A DNA stretch of 64,000 nucleotides from Hyphomicrobiales bacterium. GTDB lineage: Bacteria > Pseudomonadota > Alphaproteobacteria > Rhizobiales > Rhizobiaceae. Within the stretch, counting starts at the first letter, position 1. Every line of letters begins with the position of its first letter. A program made the position numbers and the translations under genes. The notes beneath the pieces are model-generated. The model was not told the DNA's origin. It searched no databases and saw only the letters and a program-made list of their open reading frames with translations. Shown piece by piece: positions 1-8,335 of this stretch. The stretch lies in the NCBI GenBank assembly GCA_900473175.1, contig UCKM01000011.1:89723-153722 (forward strand), in the 5' to 3' direction.

Positions 1-282
1 GCCCTTTTCGCCCGTATGGCAGGCGCCGCAGCGCTTGAAAACAGCCTCGCCGCGGGTGGCGTCGGCGGAAGCCAGAAGCGTGGCGATCGGCACGGCCGAT
101 GCAGCAGGCGCGGCGGCCCCAGCTTCGCCTTCTCCACCGGCTTCGGCTGCCTGGATGATGAAGCCCGGCTTCTCGGGTGCGTGGGAGTCAAATATATAAT
201 CAGACAGGATACCTGCCGTCATGACAACGAAAACGGTTGCCAGGAACGCCATGGCATATTTGTTGAATGGGGTCGAATCCAT
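1..282 (-). CDS. cycM: Membrane-anchored cytochrome c, N-terminal part (CycM-like), runs off the window
   Basis: The reading frame opens at an ATG at 282 with GGAG upstream and stays open for 94 codons to the window edge, so only the N-terminus is seen. It starts [20 protein letters not shown], a signal anchor of about 20 hydrophobic residues. An Ala/Gly-rich linker follows, then the haem-binding motif CGACH at about residues 86-90. Membrane-anchored class I cytochromes c of this type (CycM/c552) carry electrons to aa3 oxidase in rhizobia, and they often sit beside kdsB and pheA in this order, as here. The C-terminal Met ligand lies outside the window. The haem motif and anchor are seen directly; the electron-transfer role is inferred from the family. 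Confidence 0.85.
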   Translation of the reverse strand, partial: MDSTPFNKYAMAFLATVFVVMTAGILSDYIFDSHAPEKPGFIIQAAEAGGEGEAGAAAPAASAVPIATLLASADATRGEAVFKRCGACHTGEKG

Positions 283-541
283 CGTCGATCATTGCTCCAC
301 TTGTGTCCTGTTCAAGTACACTGAATACGAAGCCCATCTTGCACTTGCCAAGGCAATTGCAGGGACTTGGTGTTCAGCACACTTGCGGAGGTTCTCAATA
401 TCTGGTCAATGCAGTGCGCTGCATTCTTGACAAGAGTCCCCTCGTGATCGCGCGGAAACTAGGTCTTTTGCTCAGGACTTGCAACACATATAAGGGCGGT
501 TCTGCCTGAGACTTTTTGACACCGTAGGCGCCTGTGCAACG

Positions 542-1285
542 ATGAAAATATTGACCCTTATTCCGGCCCGAATGGCCTCCACCCGGCTCCCCAACAAGCC
601 ATTGGCCGATATTGCAGGCAAGCCGATGATCGTGCACGTCGCAGAGCGTGCTTTGGCCGCCGGCCTTGGCCGCACGGTCGTTGCGACAGATAGTCTCGAC
701 GTCAAGGCTGCGGTGGAAGCGCATGGGCTTGATGCCGTCATGACGCGGGACGATCACGAATCGGGTTCGGACCGCATCTATGAAGCCCTTCTCGCCCTCG
801 ACCCTGACGCAAGCGTAGATGCGGTCGTCAATGTGCAGGGCGACCTACCGACTATCGACGCCGCGATAATAAAGCGTTCCCTGCTCCCCTTGCAGAATGG
901 GCCTGCCGAGATCGGCACGCTCGGCGTTGAAATCCTCCGCGAGGATGAAAGAACCAATCCGAACGTGGTGAAAATAGTGGGTTCACCTTATGGCAAAGAC
1001 CAGATGCGCGCACTCTATTTCACCCGCGCAACCGCCCCTTGGGGTGACGGCCCGCTCTATCACCACATTGGCCTTTACGCTTATCGCCGTTCCGCACTTG
1101 AGCGTTTCGTCGGGCTGGGTCCGTCGCCGCTCGAACGCCGCGAAAGGCTCGAACAGTTGCGAGCATTGGAGGCGGGTATGCGCATCGACGTGGAGATCGT
1201 CGATTCCGTACCGCTCGGCGTCGATACGCCCGAAGATCTCGAACGGGCACGAGACATTCTTACTTCCATAAAAGGCAATCAATGA
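542..1285 (+). CDS. kdsB: 3-deoxy-manno-octulosonate cytidylyltransferase (CMP-KDO synthetase)
   Basis: This cytoplasmic enzyme activates KDO with CTP to give CMP-KDO, the donor for the inner core of lipopolysaccharide. The 247-residue length is normal for the family. The N-terminus holds the nucleotide-binding signature [15 protein letters not shown] (residues 7-21). [13 protein letters not shown] and NVQGDLPTI (around residue 97), which supply metal and substrate contacts, follow. It is translationally coupled to pheA: the pheA ATG overlaps its stop codon as ATGA. No strong Shine-Dalgarno is visible before the ATG at 542, but upstream sequence has no alternative family-like start. Confidence 0.97.
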   Translation: MKILTLIPARMASTRLPNKPLADIAGKPMIVHVAERALAAGLGRTVVATDSLDVKAAVEAHGLDAVMTRDDHESGSDRIYEALLALDPDASVDAVVNVQGDLPTIDAAIIKRSLLPLQNGPAEIGTLGVEILREDERTNPNVVKIVGSPYGKDQMRALYFTRATAPWGDGPLYHHIGLYAYRRSALERFVGLGPSPLERRERLEQLRALEAGMRIDVEIVDSVPLGVDTPEDLERARDILTSIKGNQ

Positions 1286-2148
1286 TGGCAAAGACCAACC
1301 GCATCTCCTTCCAGGGGGAGCCCGGCGCGAATTCCGATACGGCCTGCCGCAACATGTTTCCCGATATGGAGCCGATGCCTTGCCCGACCTTTGAGGATGC
1401 CTTCAATGCCGTCGAGAGCGGCGCGGCCGATCTCGCCATGATCCCGATCGAGAACACCATTGCCGGGCGTGTGGCTGATATCCATCACCTCCTGCCGGAA
1501 TCGCGGCTGCATATCGTTGGGGAGTATTTCCTGCCGATCCATTTCCAGCTGATGGTGCTGCCGGGCGCCAAGCGCAGCGACATCACCTCGGTCCATAGCC
1601 ATATCCATGCGCTCGGCCAGTGCCGCAAATATATCCGCAAGAATGGCTGGAAACCGGTGATTGCCGGCGACACCGCGGGCGCGGCACGGCTCGTTGCCGA
1701 TGTCAAGGACAAGTCGATGGCGGCGCTCGCTCCGCGCCTGGCCTCAAAACTCTATGGTCTCGATATCCTGGAGGAGGATGTCGAGGACACGGCGAACAAT
1801 GTCACACGGTTCGTCGTGCTCAACAAAACCAAGAAATGGGCGCCGCGCACGTCCGACGAATTGATGATCACCACCTTTGTTTTCCGGGTTCGGAACGTTC
1901 CGGCCGCGCTTTACAAAGCCATGGGCGGTTTCGCCACCAATGGCGTCAACATGACCAAGCTGGAGAGCTACCAGATCGATGGCAAGTTTACGGCCACCCA
2001 GTTCTACGCGGACATAGAAGGTCATCCCGACGACAGGAATGTCGCCCACGCGCTCGATGAGCTGGAGTTCTTCTCCAAGGAAGTGCGGGTTTTGGGCGTC
2101 TATTCGGCTGATACGACGTTCCGCAGTTCGCAAGCGGACGAGGAATAG
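1282..2148 (+). CDS. pheA: Prephenate dehydratase with C-terminal ACT domain
   Basis: The enzyme converts prephenate to phenylpyruvate in phenylalanine synthesis. At 288 residues it is the monofunctional type, without a chorismate mutase domain. The catalytic domain runs from about residue 6 ([12 protein letters not shown]) to 185 and contains the TRF motif in NNVTRFVVL, which is required for activity. The ACT domain for phenylalanine feedback begins near residue 194 and includes [11 protein letters not shown], matching the GALV/ESRP regions of the regulatory domain. Its start overlaps the kdsB stop by four bases. It meets nudC tail to tail three bases downstream. Confidence 0.96.
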   Translation: MMAKTNRISFQGEPGANSDTACRNMFPDMEPMPCPTFEDAFNAVESGAADLAMIPIENTIAGRVADIHHLLPESRLHIVGEYFLPIHFQLMVLPGAKRSDITSVHSHIHALGQCRKYIRKNGWKPVIAGDTAGAARLVADVKDKSMAALAPRLASKLYGLDILEEDVEDTANNVTRFVVLNKTKKWAPRTSDELMITTFVFRVRNVPAALYKAMGGFATNGVNMTKLESYQIDGKFTATQFYADIEGHPDDRNVAHALDELEFFSKEVRVLGVYSADTTFRSSQADEE

Positions 2149-2151
2149 TGG

Positions 2152-3093
2152 TCAGACGCCGCTCGCCACCCAGCTGCGGATGAGATGGGCGGCGATGGCC
2201 CCTGGCGGCGGCGTCATGAGGCCATCTGGATGGGTGCGGTCCAGCATCGTCACAACTTCCTCGCGTGAAAACCAACGGCCGTCTTCGAGCTCGGCCTTGT
2301 CGAGCGTAAAATCGCCGGAGAGCGCCTCGGCATGGCAGCCGATCATGAGCGAATAGGGAAACGGCCAGGGCTGACTGGCGTGATAGAGCACGCGCCCAAC
2401 CTTGAGGTTCGTCTCTTCGAAAGTTTCGCGACGGACTGCGTTTTCGATGGTCTCTCCCGGTTCGATGAAGCCAGCAAGGCAGGAATACATGCCCGGGCCG
2501 AAATGCGGCCCGCGTGCCAAAAGGCATTTGTCCCCATGCACCACCATCATGATTGCCACCGGATCGGTGCGGGGGAAATGCTGCGCCTCGCAGTTGGGGC
2601 AGGTGCGACGGTAGCCACCATCGCGCATCAGCGTCTCCGTGCCGCAACGCCCGCAGAACTTGTGATTCTCGTGCCAGGTCAAAAGTGAGACCGCCTGCGC
2701 CATGGCGCCAAGCTGGTCTGGAGGGATCAGGCCCTGCACATAGACGGAGCGATAGTCGATGGCCTTGATCGGTTCAGGAAGGTCCGCCAAGTCGAGACCG
2801 CTTGGCGAAGCTAGCACTGGCACGTCGTCCTGCAAGCCGAGATAAATGGTCTTGTTTGGCAAAGGCTGAAACTTCGCAGCCTCGTCCAGGCTGAAAAATG
2901 CATTGCCGGTGCCGCTCTGCGCGACCAGCACCTGCCCCTGCCCGATGAGCAGCATGCGCGCGCTGGCGTTTGCAAGCGCGACAGGCACCACGTCGTCGCT
3001 GCGCTTTTCCGAATGCCGGTTGATCCGGTTGCCGGCAAAGCCGACAAAATGGCTTGCTTCCGTTTCGGGGACATCGAAAAGTCGAAACGACAT
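2152..3093 (-). CDS. nudC: NAD(H) pyrophosphatase / RNA NAD-decapping Nudix hydrolase
   Basis: NudC-type Nudix enzymes hydrolyse NADH to NMNH and AMP and remove NAD caps from RNA. All family landmarks are present in the 313 residues. There is an N-terminal NUDIX-like domain, then a zinc ribbon with Cys147, Cys150, Cys165 and Cys168. The Nudix box begins at Gly208 (GFIEPGETIENAVRRETFEE). The downstream SQPWPFP motif at 240-246 defines the NADH pyrophosphatase subgroup. The usual Gly late in the Nudix box is Asn here (EETNL), a tolerated variation. It lies downstream of the HIT gene on the same strand with a small hairpin between them. Confidence 0.95.
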   Translation of the reverse strand: MSFRLFDVPETEASHFVGFAGNRINRHSEKRSDDVVPVALANASARMLLIGQGQVLVAQSGTGNAFFSLDEAAKFQPLPNKTIYLGLQDDVPVLASPSGLDLADLPEPIKAIDYRSVYVQGLIPPDQLGAMAQAVSLLTWHENHKFCGRCGTETLMRDGGYRRTCPNCEAQHFPRTDPVAIMMVVHGDKCLLARGPHFGPGMYSCLAGFIEPGETIENAVRRETFEETNLKVGRVLYHASQPWPFPYSLMIGCHAEALSGDFTLDKAELEDGRWFSREEVVTMLDRTHPDGLMTPPPGAIAAHLIRSWVASGV

Positions 3094-3105
3094 GCGTGAA
3101 ACTCC

Positions 3106-3129
3106 AGAAAAACACGTCCGGATGCGGAC
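3106..3129 (-). terminator. Weak intrinsic terminator after the HIT gene
   Basis: Read on the minus strand, GTCCG-CATC-CGGAC forms a five-base-pair hairpin followed by GTGTTTTTC. It lies between the HIT stop codon and the nudC start. The stem is short, so attenuation rather than full termination is likely. Confidence 0.35.
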
Positions 3130-3146
3130 TGCGCAAATTATGTTGA

Positions 3147-3548
3147 TTAGATAGCCTTGAGAATGGCGTTGGCAAAGGCTCGCGCGTCTTTTTCGCCGTA
3201 CGGCTCGCGCGTGCCATGGCCCCAGACGGGTCCGGGCCAGGCTGGGTCGCCACTGTTGCGGGCGATGACGTGGAGATGCAGTTGACGAACGATATTGCCG
3301 AGCGCGCCTGTGTTGATTTTCTCACAATTGACGACTGCTTTGAGTGCTTGGGCGGCTATTCCAGATTCGAAAGTTAGCATCGTCTGATCGAGCGGTGTCA
3401 GTTCATGGATCTCGCAAATACCCGCGCGTTGCGGCACCAGGATGAGCCAGGGCCAGCGCCGGTCATTCATGAGGCGCAGATCGCAGAGGCCCAGCCTTGC
3501 AATGGAAAATGTGTCTGCTGCAAGTTTGCTATCAAGTATGAATGTCAT
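3147..3548 (-). CDS. HIT family protein
   Basis: This is a 133-residue histidine-triad nucleotide hydrolase/transferase-like protein. The start MTFILDSKL at 3548 gives the normal HIT length. Further upstream the frame runs into the SRP RNA gene on the other strand, so longer starts are unlikely. The signature region reads QLHLHVIAR near residue 92, where the canonical motif is H-x-H-x-H. The first His is therefore Gln, while the middle and last His, including the nucleophile, are kept. This Q-variant is, to my recollection, usual in this alphaproteobacterial subgroup. The substrate cannot be told from sequence. It is divergent from the SRP RNA gene. Confidence 0.88.
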   Translation of the reverse strand: MTFILDSKLAADTFSIARLGLCDLRLMNDRRWPWLILVPQRAGICEIHELTPLDQTMLTFESGIAAQALKAVVNCEKINTGALGNIVRQLHLHVIARNSGDPAWPGPVWGHGTREPYGEKDARAFANAILKAI

Positions 3549-3612
3549 GATTGTCCTAAATAACAGTTTTTTCGTCCTTCCGCTTGCTTTTTGCGCGCGA
3601 ATTGACGATATG

Positions 3613-3716
3613 AGCCTCGGGAGGTTGGTGGTGGACGAGCCACTCGCCAACCGGGTCAGGTCCGGAAGGAAGCAGCCCCAACGAGCCAGGCACGGGTCGC
3701 CGTGCCAGCCTCCCAC
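3613..3716 (+). ncRNA. ffs: Signal recognition particle RNA (small bacterial SRP RNA, 4.5S type)
   Basis: The domain IV core GGTCAGGTCCGGAAGGAAGC, with its GGAA tetraloop and the asymmetric loop that binds Ffh, is present at 3654-3673. The ends pair through GGGAGG near 3619-3624 and CCTCCC near 3709-3714, giving the single long hairpin of the roughly 100-nucleotide bacterial form. In alphaproteobacteria this gene lies just upstream of dnaX, exactly as here. The RNA binds Ffh and takes membrane-protein-synthesising ribosomes to FtsY. The exact ends are estimated from the terminal helix. Confidence 0.95.
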
Positions 3717-3824
3717 CTTCTTCTTTGTCACTTGCCTGTGTCAAAGCCGCCCGGCGGCATTGACGCTGCGGCACATGCCGCTAAACTTCAGGCCATAGCA
3801 ATGCAGGAGCGCAAATAGGACGCG

Positions 3825-5633
3825 ATGGATACCAGAACGCCAGACAGCGCCTATCGCGTGCTCGCCCGCAAATATCGCCCGCAGAATTTCAACGATCTGA
3901 TCGGCCAGGAGCCGATGGTCCGCACACTGACAAATGCGTTCGAGACGGGCCGTATCGCCCAGGCCTGGATGTTGACCGGCGTGCGTGGTGTCGGCAAGAC
4001 CACCACGGCCCGCATTCTGGCGCGCGCACTCAATTACAAGACCGCCGAGATTGACAAGGCGACGATCGATCTGTCGGTGGCGGGCGAGCATTGCCAGGCG
4101 ATCATGGAAGGCCGCCATGTCGACGTGATCGAGATGGACGCCGCCTCCCACACGGGCATTGACGATATTCGCGAGATCATCGAACAGGTGCGCTATCGCC
4201 CGGTCTCGGCGCGCTACAAGGTCTATATTATCGACGAGGTGCACATGCTCTCCAACCAGGCCTTCAACGGCCTGTTGAAGACGCTTGAAGAGCCGCCGCC
4301 GCACGTGAAGTTCATCTTTGCCACTACGGAAATCCGCAAGGTTCCGATCACTGTCCTTTCGAGATGCCAGCGCTTCGATCTGCGCCGTATCGATACGAGT
4401 GTCCTGATCCGGCATTTGCACAAGATCGCCGAGCTCGAAGTCATTGCTGTCGATGATACTTCGCTCAGCATGATCGCGCGCGCCGGCGAGGGTTCGGTCC
4501 GCGATTCGCTGTCGATCTTCGACCAGGCCATTGCTCACGGCGCAGGCCGCGTCGAGGCCGAAGCCGTTCGCTCAATGCTCGGTCTTGCCGATCGCGCCCG
4601 CATCATTGACCTGTTCGAGATGCTGATGCGCGGCGATGTCGCATCGGCGCTACGCGAGTTTCGCGCCCAATATGATGTCGGTGCAGATCCGAGCGTGGTT
4701 CTGACCGACCTTGCCGATTTCAACCATCTTGTAACACGTATCCGCTTCACGCCCGATGTGGCTGACGACATATCTTTGTCGGAAGACGAGCGGACCCGAG
4801 GCAGGGACTTTGCCGAGAAGCTCTCGATCCGGGTCCTCTCGCGGACGTGGCAAATGCTGCTGAAGGGCATTGCCGAAGTCGACAGCTCCAGCCGTCCCGT
4901 TCAGGCCGCTGAGATGCTGATGATTCGCCTGGCACATGCTGCCGATCTGCCGACGCTCGACGAGGCGCTCAAAGCGCTGGAGGAGGGTGGATCACTCGCG
5001 TCCCAATCGCCGCGAAGTGACGGGCCGCGGCCCGGCAATGGCGGCCCGCCCATGACGCATGGCAGCGCAGCGGCCAGCGCCATTGGGGCGCCGCGGGGGT
5101 CAATCGGTTCGAATGGAGGCGCTACCATGCGCCTTGTCGAACAAGCGCCAAGGCCGGAGCCTGTTGCGCCGCCTCACCCGGTGGCCGAAGAAGCCGTTCC
5201 CGCTGTACCGGTGAATAGCATCCAGGATATCATTGCGCTGGCCGAAAAGCAGCGGGATATGCAGTTCAAAATCCTGGTCAAGAATTGCGTGCGACTCGTC
5301 AGTTTGAAACCCGGACGACTTGAAATAAACCTCACCGAAACCGCCCCCAAGACGCTCCTGACCGACTTGTCGCAAAAACTGAGCGACTGGACCGGAATGC
5401 GATGGATGATATCGTTGTCGCGTGAAGCAGGTGCGGCCACGATCCACGAAACGGAAACCGCGAAACGCGATTCGATGTTGAGCGACGCTCGCGCCGATCC
5501 GGATGTTGCGGCGATCCTGGCAAAATTTCCGGGTGCCAAGATCATCAACGTGCGGATGGCAGCACCGCCGGAACAGGCAGACATTGCAACGGGCGGTGAT
5601 GATACGCTGGCACCCGTTGAAGAAGACGATTGA
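3825..5633 (+). CDS. dnaX: DNA polymerase III subunits gamma/tau
   Basis: This is the clamp-loader ATPase of the replisome (602 residues). Walker A is GVRGVGKTT at 52-60, Walker B/DEAH-like IIDEVH at 135-140, and the sensor region ATTEIRKVPITVLSRCQRFDLR follows. The AAA+ part runs to about residue 360. After a Pro/Gly-rich linker (about 390-460), a tau-like C-terminal domain contains IQDIIALAEKQRDMQFKILV. The zinc module between Walker A and the DAAS motif normally has four Cys; only Cys90 remains in AGEHCQAIMEGRHVDVIEMD. I saw no clear slippery heptamer for programmed frameshifting. It lies downstream of ffs and 18 bases before ybaB. Confidence 0.97.
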   Translation: MDTRTPDSAYRVLARKYRPQNFNDLIGQEPMVRTLTNAFETGRIAQAWMLTGVRGVGKTTTARILARALNYKTAEIDKATIDLSVAGEHCQAIMEGRHVDVIEMDAASHTGIDDIREIIEQVRYRPVSARYKVYIIDEVHMLSNQAFNGLLKTLEEPPPHVKFIFATTEIRKVPITVLSRCQRFDLRRIDTSVLIRHLHKIAELEVIAVDDTSLSMIARAGEGSVRDSLSIFDQAIAHGAGRVEAEAVRSMLGLADRARIIDLFEMLMRGDVASALREFRAQYDVGADPSVVLTDLADFNHLVTRIRFTPDVADDISLSEDERTRGRDFAEKLSIRVLSRTWQMLLKGIAEVDSSSRPVQAAEMLMIRLAHAADLPTLDEALKALEEGGSLASQSPRSDGPRPGNGGPPMTHGSAAASAIGAPRGSIGSNGGATMRLVEQAPRPEPVAPPHPVAEEAVPAVPVNSIQDIIALAEKQRDMQFKILVKNCVRLVSLKPGRLEINLTETAPKTLLTDLSQKLSDWTGMRWMISLSREAGAATIHETETAKRDSMLSDARADPDVAAILAKFPGAKIINVRMAAPPEQADIATGGDDTLAPVEEDD

Positions 5634-5651
5634 CGAACAGGAGTTCTTCCC

Positions 5652-5975
5652 ATGCGTGACATTATGGGCATGATGAAACAGGCCAAGGAAATGCAGGCCA
5701 AGATGGCCGCTATGCAGGAAGAGATTGCAGCGCTTGAAGCTGAAGGGCAGGCGGGTGGGGGTCTTGTCACTGTCAAGCTTTCCGGAAAGGGTGCACTGAC
5801 CGGCCTTACCATCGATCCCTCGCTGTTCAAGGAAGACGATATCGAGGTTATCGAGGATCTGATTATCGCCGCCCATAATGAGGCAAAGGCGAAGGTCGAG
5901 GCCATCATGGCGGAGAAGACACAGGCCCTGACTGCTGGCCTGCCGATACCACCCGGTTTCAAGCTTCCGTTCTGA
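5652..5975 (+). CDS. ybaB: YbaB/EbfC family nucleoid-associated protein
   Basis: This 107-residue DNA-binding protein forms tweezer-like dimers and coats DNA. The N-terminal coiled-coil helix ([21 protein letters not shown]) is rich in Met, Ala and Glu. It is followed by the beta-sheet core ([20 protein letters not shown]) and the typical C-terminus [12 protein letters not shown]. The gene sits between dnaX and recR, its conserved location in most bacteria, and is probably cotranscribed with dnaX given the 18-base gap. Confidence 0.96.
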   Translation: MRDIMGMMKQAKEMQAKMAAMQEEIAALEAEGQAGGGLVTVKLSGKGALTGLTIDPSLFKEDDIEVIEDLIIAAHNEAKAKVEAIMAEKTQALTAGLPIPPGFKLPF

Positions 5976-5998
5976 TCGGTTGCGCAACCAGAAGTTTC

Positions 5999-6027
5999 TT
6001 GGAAACGACGTGCCAATTGTCTATATT
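5999..6027 (+). promoter_or_regulatory. Sigma70-type promoter of a candidate small RNA or of recR
   Basis: A -35 box TTGGAA at 5999-6004 and a -10 box TATATT at 6022-6027 are separated by exactly 17 bases, with a predicted start near 6034. It is the best promoter seen by eye in this stretch. Two hairpins with T-rich tails follow directly. Confidence 0.5.
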
Positions 6028-6039
6028 GATTTTGGAGTA

Positions 6040-6068
6040 GGGAACGAGCTTTCGCCCGTTCCCCTTTT
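6040..6068 (+). terminator. Terminator-like hairpin 1 after ybaB
   Basis: Perfect 7-bp stem GGGAACG (6040-6046) with CGTTCCC (6057-6063), a ten-base loop, then CTTTT. It could end the dnaX-ybaB transcript or a short RNA from the promoter just upstream. Confidence 0.5.
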
Positions 6069-6082
6069 CCTTATCGGAATTG

Positions 6083-6120
6083 AACCCGGACGGTCCATGA
6101 CCAGCTCGTCCGGGTTTTCT
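6083..6120 (+). terminator. Intrinsic terminator hairpin 2 before recR
   Basis: Perfect 10-bp stem AACCCGGACG (6083-6092) with CGTCCGGGTT (6107-6116) and a 14-base loop, running into TTCTTC. The 3' arm ends in TTTT once the tail is included. Confidence 0.6.
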
Positions 6121-6384
6121 TCACAATAAGGCTGATACTAAACGGAAACCTCCGCATAGTTTCACTCCAAGTTCGAAGGCAAGGCTGTTGCCGCAGTCGG
6201 GTAGCCCATTCTCCCGATGCACCGGCTGGCGCGATGCCACTGCTTCTGCTTCGAACCAGGGCATGATTGCGTGCGAAGATACTGGCCGCAACAAATGCGG
6301 GGTTGCGCTCTGGTCAAGCTCGTTTCGCTGGGGTTGTGATGCCCGGCAATTCCAAAACGGTGCAAATTGCTCTAAACCGGCGCT

Positions 6385-6990
6385 ATGTCGAAGCGAATCG
6401 CTGGTCCTGAAATCGAACGCCTCATCCAACTCCTCGCCAAGGTGCCGGGTCTTGGGCCGCGTTCCGCCCGGCGCGCAGCGCTCCACCTTATCAAGAAGAA
6501 AGAGGCCCTGCTGATCCCGCTTGGCTCAGCCATGCAAGACGCTGCCGACAAGGTGCGCATCTGCTCGACCTGTGGCAATGTCGATACGGCCGATCCCTGC
6601 ATGATCTGTACCGATCCGCGCCGCGAACGCTCGACCCTGATCGTCGTCGAAGACGTTTCAGATCTTTGGGCGCTTGAACGCGCCGGGTCGATGAATGTGC
6701 GTTATCACGTGCTTGGCGGGCGTTTGTCACCGCTCGACGGCATAGGTCCGGACGATCTCAACATTACCACGCTGGTGGGACGCGTAGCGGAAGGCGAAAT
6801 CAAGGAGGTTATCCTTGCTGTCAATGCCACGGTCGAGGGTCAGACAACGGCGCATTACATTACCGATCAGCTTTCGGGCTTCGATGTGCGCATCACGCGG
6901 CTTGCACATGGCGTGCCGGTCGGCGGCGAACTTGACTATCTCGACGAAGGTACGTTGACGGCGGCGCTCCGCGCCCGAACATCGCTATAG
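6385..6990 (+). CDS. recR: Recombination mediator protein RecR
   Basis: RecR works with RecO/RecF to load RecA on gapped DNA. The 201 residues show the helix-hairpin-helix region ([22 protein letters not shown], 14-35). A zinc finger follows with Cys60, Cys63, Cys72 and Cys75. The Toprim domain starts at [14 protein letters not shown] (from about 85). The C-terminal Walker-like region with [21 protein letters not shown] is also intact. It ends 10 bases before the transglycosylase gene, so the two are probably cotranscribed. Confidence 0.97.
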   Translation: MSKRIAGPEIERLIQLLAKVPGLGPRSARRAALHLIKKKEALLIPLGSAMQDAADKVRICSTCGNVDTADPCMICTDPRRERSTLIVVEDVSDLWALERAGSMNVRYHVLGGRLSPLDGIGPDDLNITTLVGRVAEGEIKEVILAVNATVEGQTTAHYITDQLSGFDVRITRLAHGVPVGGELDYLDEGTLTAALRARTSL

Positions 6991-7000
6991 GGAGATTGCT

Positions 7001-8260
7001 TTGATTCTGCGCCCATTGAGTTTTGCCCTCAGGGCGGTGATCGGTGTTTTTCTGGCGCTTGGTTCGACGAACGTGTGGGCCGCCGCTTCAAAGCCCGAAG
7101 TCGAGGCGCAGTTCCAGCAATGGCTCGCCAATGATCTGTGGCCGGAAGCGAAGGCGAAGGGTGTATCCAAGGCTGCCTTTGACCAGGCCTTCAGCGGCGT
7201 CACGCTGAATTTCGACCTGCCCGACCTCGTCATACCCGGCGAAAAGGCGCAGACGCCGCAAAAGCAGGTCCAGACCGAGTTCGGCTCGCCCGGAAAATAC
7301 TTCAGCGAAAAAACGGTCAACAACGTCACCTCGGGCGGCACCGTGCGTGCCGGCCAATATGCGCGCATCCTGAAAGCGGTGGAGGCAAAATACGGAGTAT
7401 CGGGCGAGATCGTGCTGGCCATTTGGGGCCGCGAGAGTGGATATCGCAGCGTCAAGATTCCCTACAATGCCTTTGCGGTCCTTGGCACCAAGGCTTTCAT
7501 GGCGACGCGCAAGGACATGTTCCGGGAAGAGCTCGTTGCGGCGCTCGAAATCGTGCAGAACGGTTATATTAGCGCGGGGAGCATGAAGAGCTCGTGGGCA
7601 GGCGCGCTTGGTCAGCCGCAATTCATGCCGACATCCTATCTGGAACATGCCGTCGATTTTGACGGCGACGGCAAGCGTGACATCTGGAACTCCGTTCCGG
7701 ATACGCTGGGCTCGATTGCGCACTACCTTGCGCAATATGGCTGGCAGCGCGGCCGCGACTGGGGGTATGAGGTTAACGTGCCGCAAAGCGTCAGCTGTTC
7801 GCTTGAGGGTCCGGATCAGGGCAAGAGCTTTGCAGCGTGGCAGAAACTGGGGATCGCCCGTGTTAACGGCCAGCCGTTTCCATCAAGTGAAACCAAGCAG
7901 GAAGGGTTCTTGCTGATGCCTGCGGGACGGCATGGTCCTGCTTTCATCGTCACCAAGAATTTTTACGTGCTCAAAGAGTACAATATGAGCGACCTTTACG
8001 CCCTGTTCATCGGCCATGTCAGCGATCGCATTGCCCACGGCGCTACGGGCTTTACTGCCGGTTGGGGCGATGTCGGCGGACTTAACCGCTCCGATATCGC
8101 GAGCCTCCAGCGCGCGCTTGAGAAGAAGGGTTATGACTCGGGCGGTGCGGATGGATTCCCGGGGTTCAAGACCCGCCGCTCCATTGGCGATTGGCAAGCC
8201 AAACAAGGCAAGGCGCCGACGTGTTTTCCTGACAAGGATATCGTGACGGCGATCCGCTGA
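7001..8260 (+). CDS. Lytic murein transglycosylase, MltB family with peptidoglycan-binding domain
   Basis: This exported enzyme cleaves glycan strands to 1,6-anhydro-muropeptides. The start is TTG at 7001, supported by AGGGAGA just upstream and by the signal peptide that begins there (hydrophobic 9-26, cleavage likely after NVWAA). The SLT_2 catalytic domain includes WGRESGYRSVK with the putative catalytic Glu145, and SSWAGALGQPQFMPTSYL, the family's second signature. A C-terminal PG_binding_1 domain lies at about 365-405. Length 419 residues fits the family. There is no lipobox, so it is a soluble periplasmic form. Confidence 0.93.
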   Translation: MILRPLSFALRAVIGVFLALGSTNVWAAASKPEVEAQFQQWLANDLWPEAKAKGVSKAAFDQAFSGVTLNFDLPDLVIPGEKAQTPQKQVQTEFGSPGKYFSEKTVNNVTSGGTVRAGQYARILKAVEAKYGVSGEIVLAIWGRESGYRSVKIPYNAFAVLGTKAFMATRKDMFREELVAALEIVQNGYISAGSMKSSWAGALGQPQFMPTSYLEHAVDFDGDGKRDIWNSVPDTLGSIAHYLAQYGWQRGRDWGYEVNVPQSVSCSLEGPDQGKSFAAWQKLGIARVNGQPFPSSETKQEGFLLMPAGRHGPAFIVTKNFYVLKEYNMSDLYALFIGHVSDRIAHGATGFTAGWGDVGGLNRSDIASLQRALEKKGYDSGGADGFPGFKTRRSIGDWQAKQGKAPTCFPDKDIVTAIR

Positions 8261-8335
8261 GCATGGGATGCCATCGCGCGTTTGACAGGCAAGCGCAAGC
8301 GGCGTCAAATTGCGGGCCAATGAGGAGGTACCGCC

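Larger units (their letters stand above)
6034..6120 (+). ncRNA. Candidate small RNA or recR leader with two hairpins
   Basis: A transcript from the promoter at 5999-6027 would begin near 6034. It would contain hairpin 1 (GGGAACG/CGTTCCC, 6040-6063, tail CTTTTCC) and hairpin 2 (AACCCGGACG/CGTCCGGGTT, 6083-6116, tail TTCT). No open reading frame of note fits inside. The function is unknown; an attenuated recR leader is the main alternative. Confidence 0.4.
5976..6384. other. Intergenic region between ybaB and recR
   Basis: The first 145 bases hold a sigma70-like promoter and two hairpins (listed separately). From 6121 to 6384 I find no convincing gene or repeat. The last 60 bases before recR are presumably its leader. 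The gap is long for a cluster that is normally tightly packed. Confidence 0.6.
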
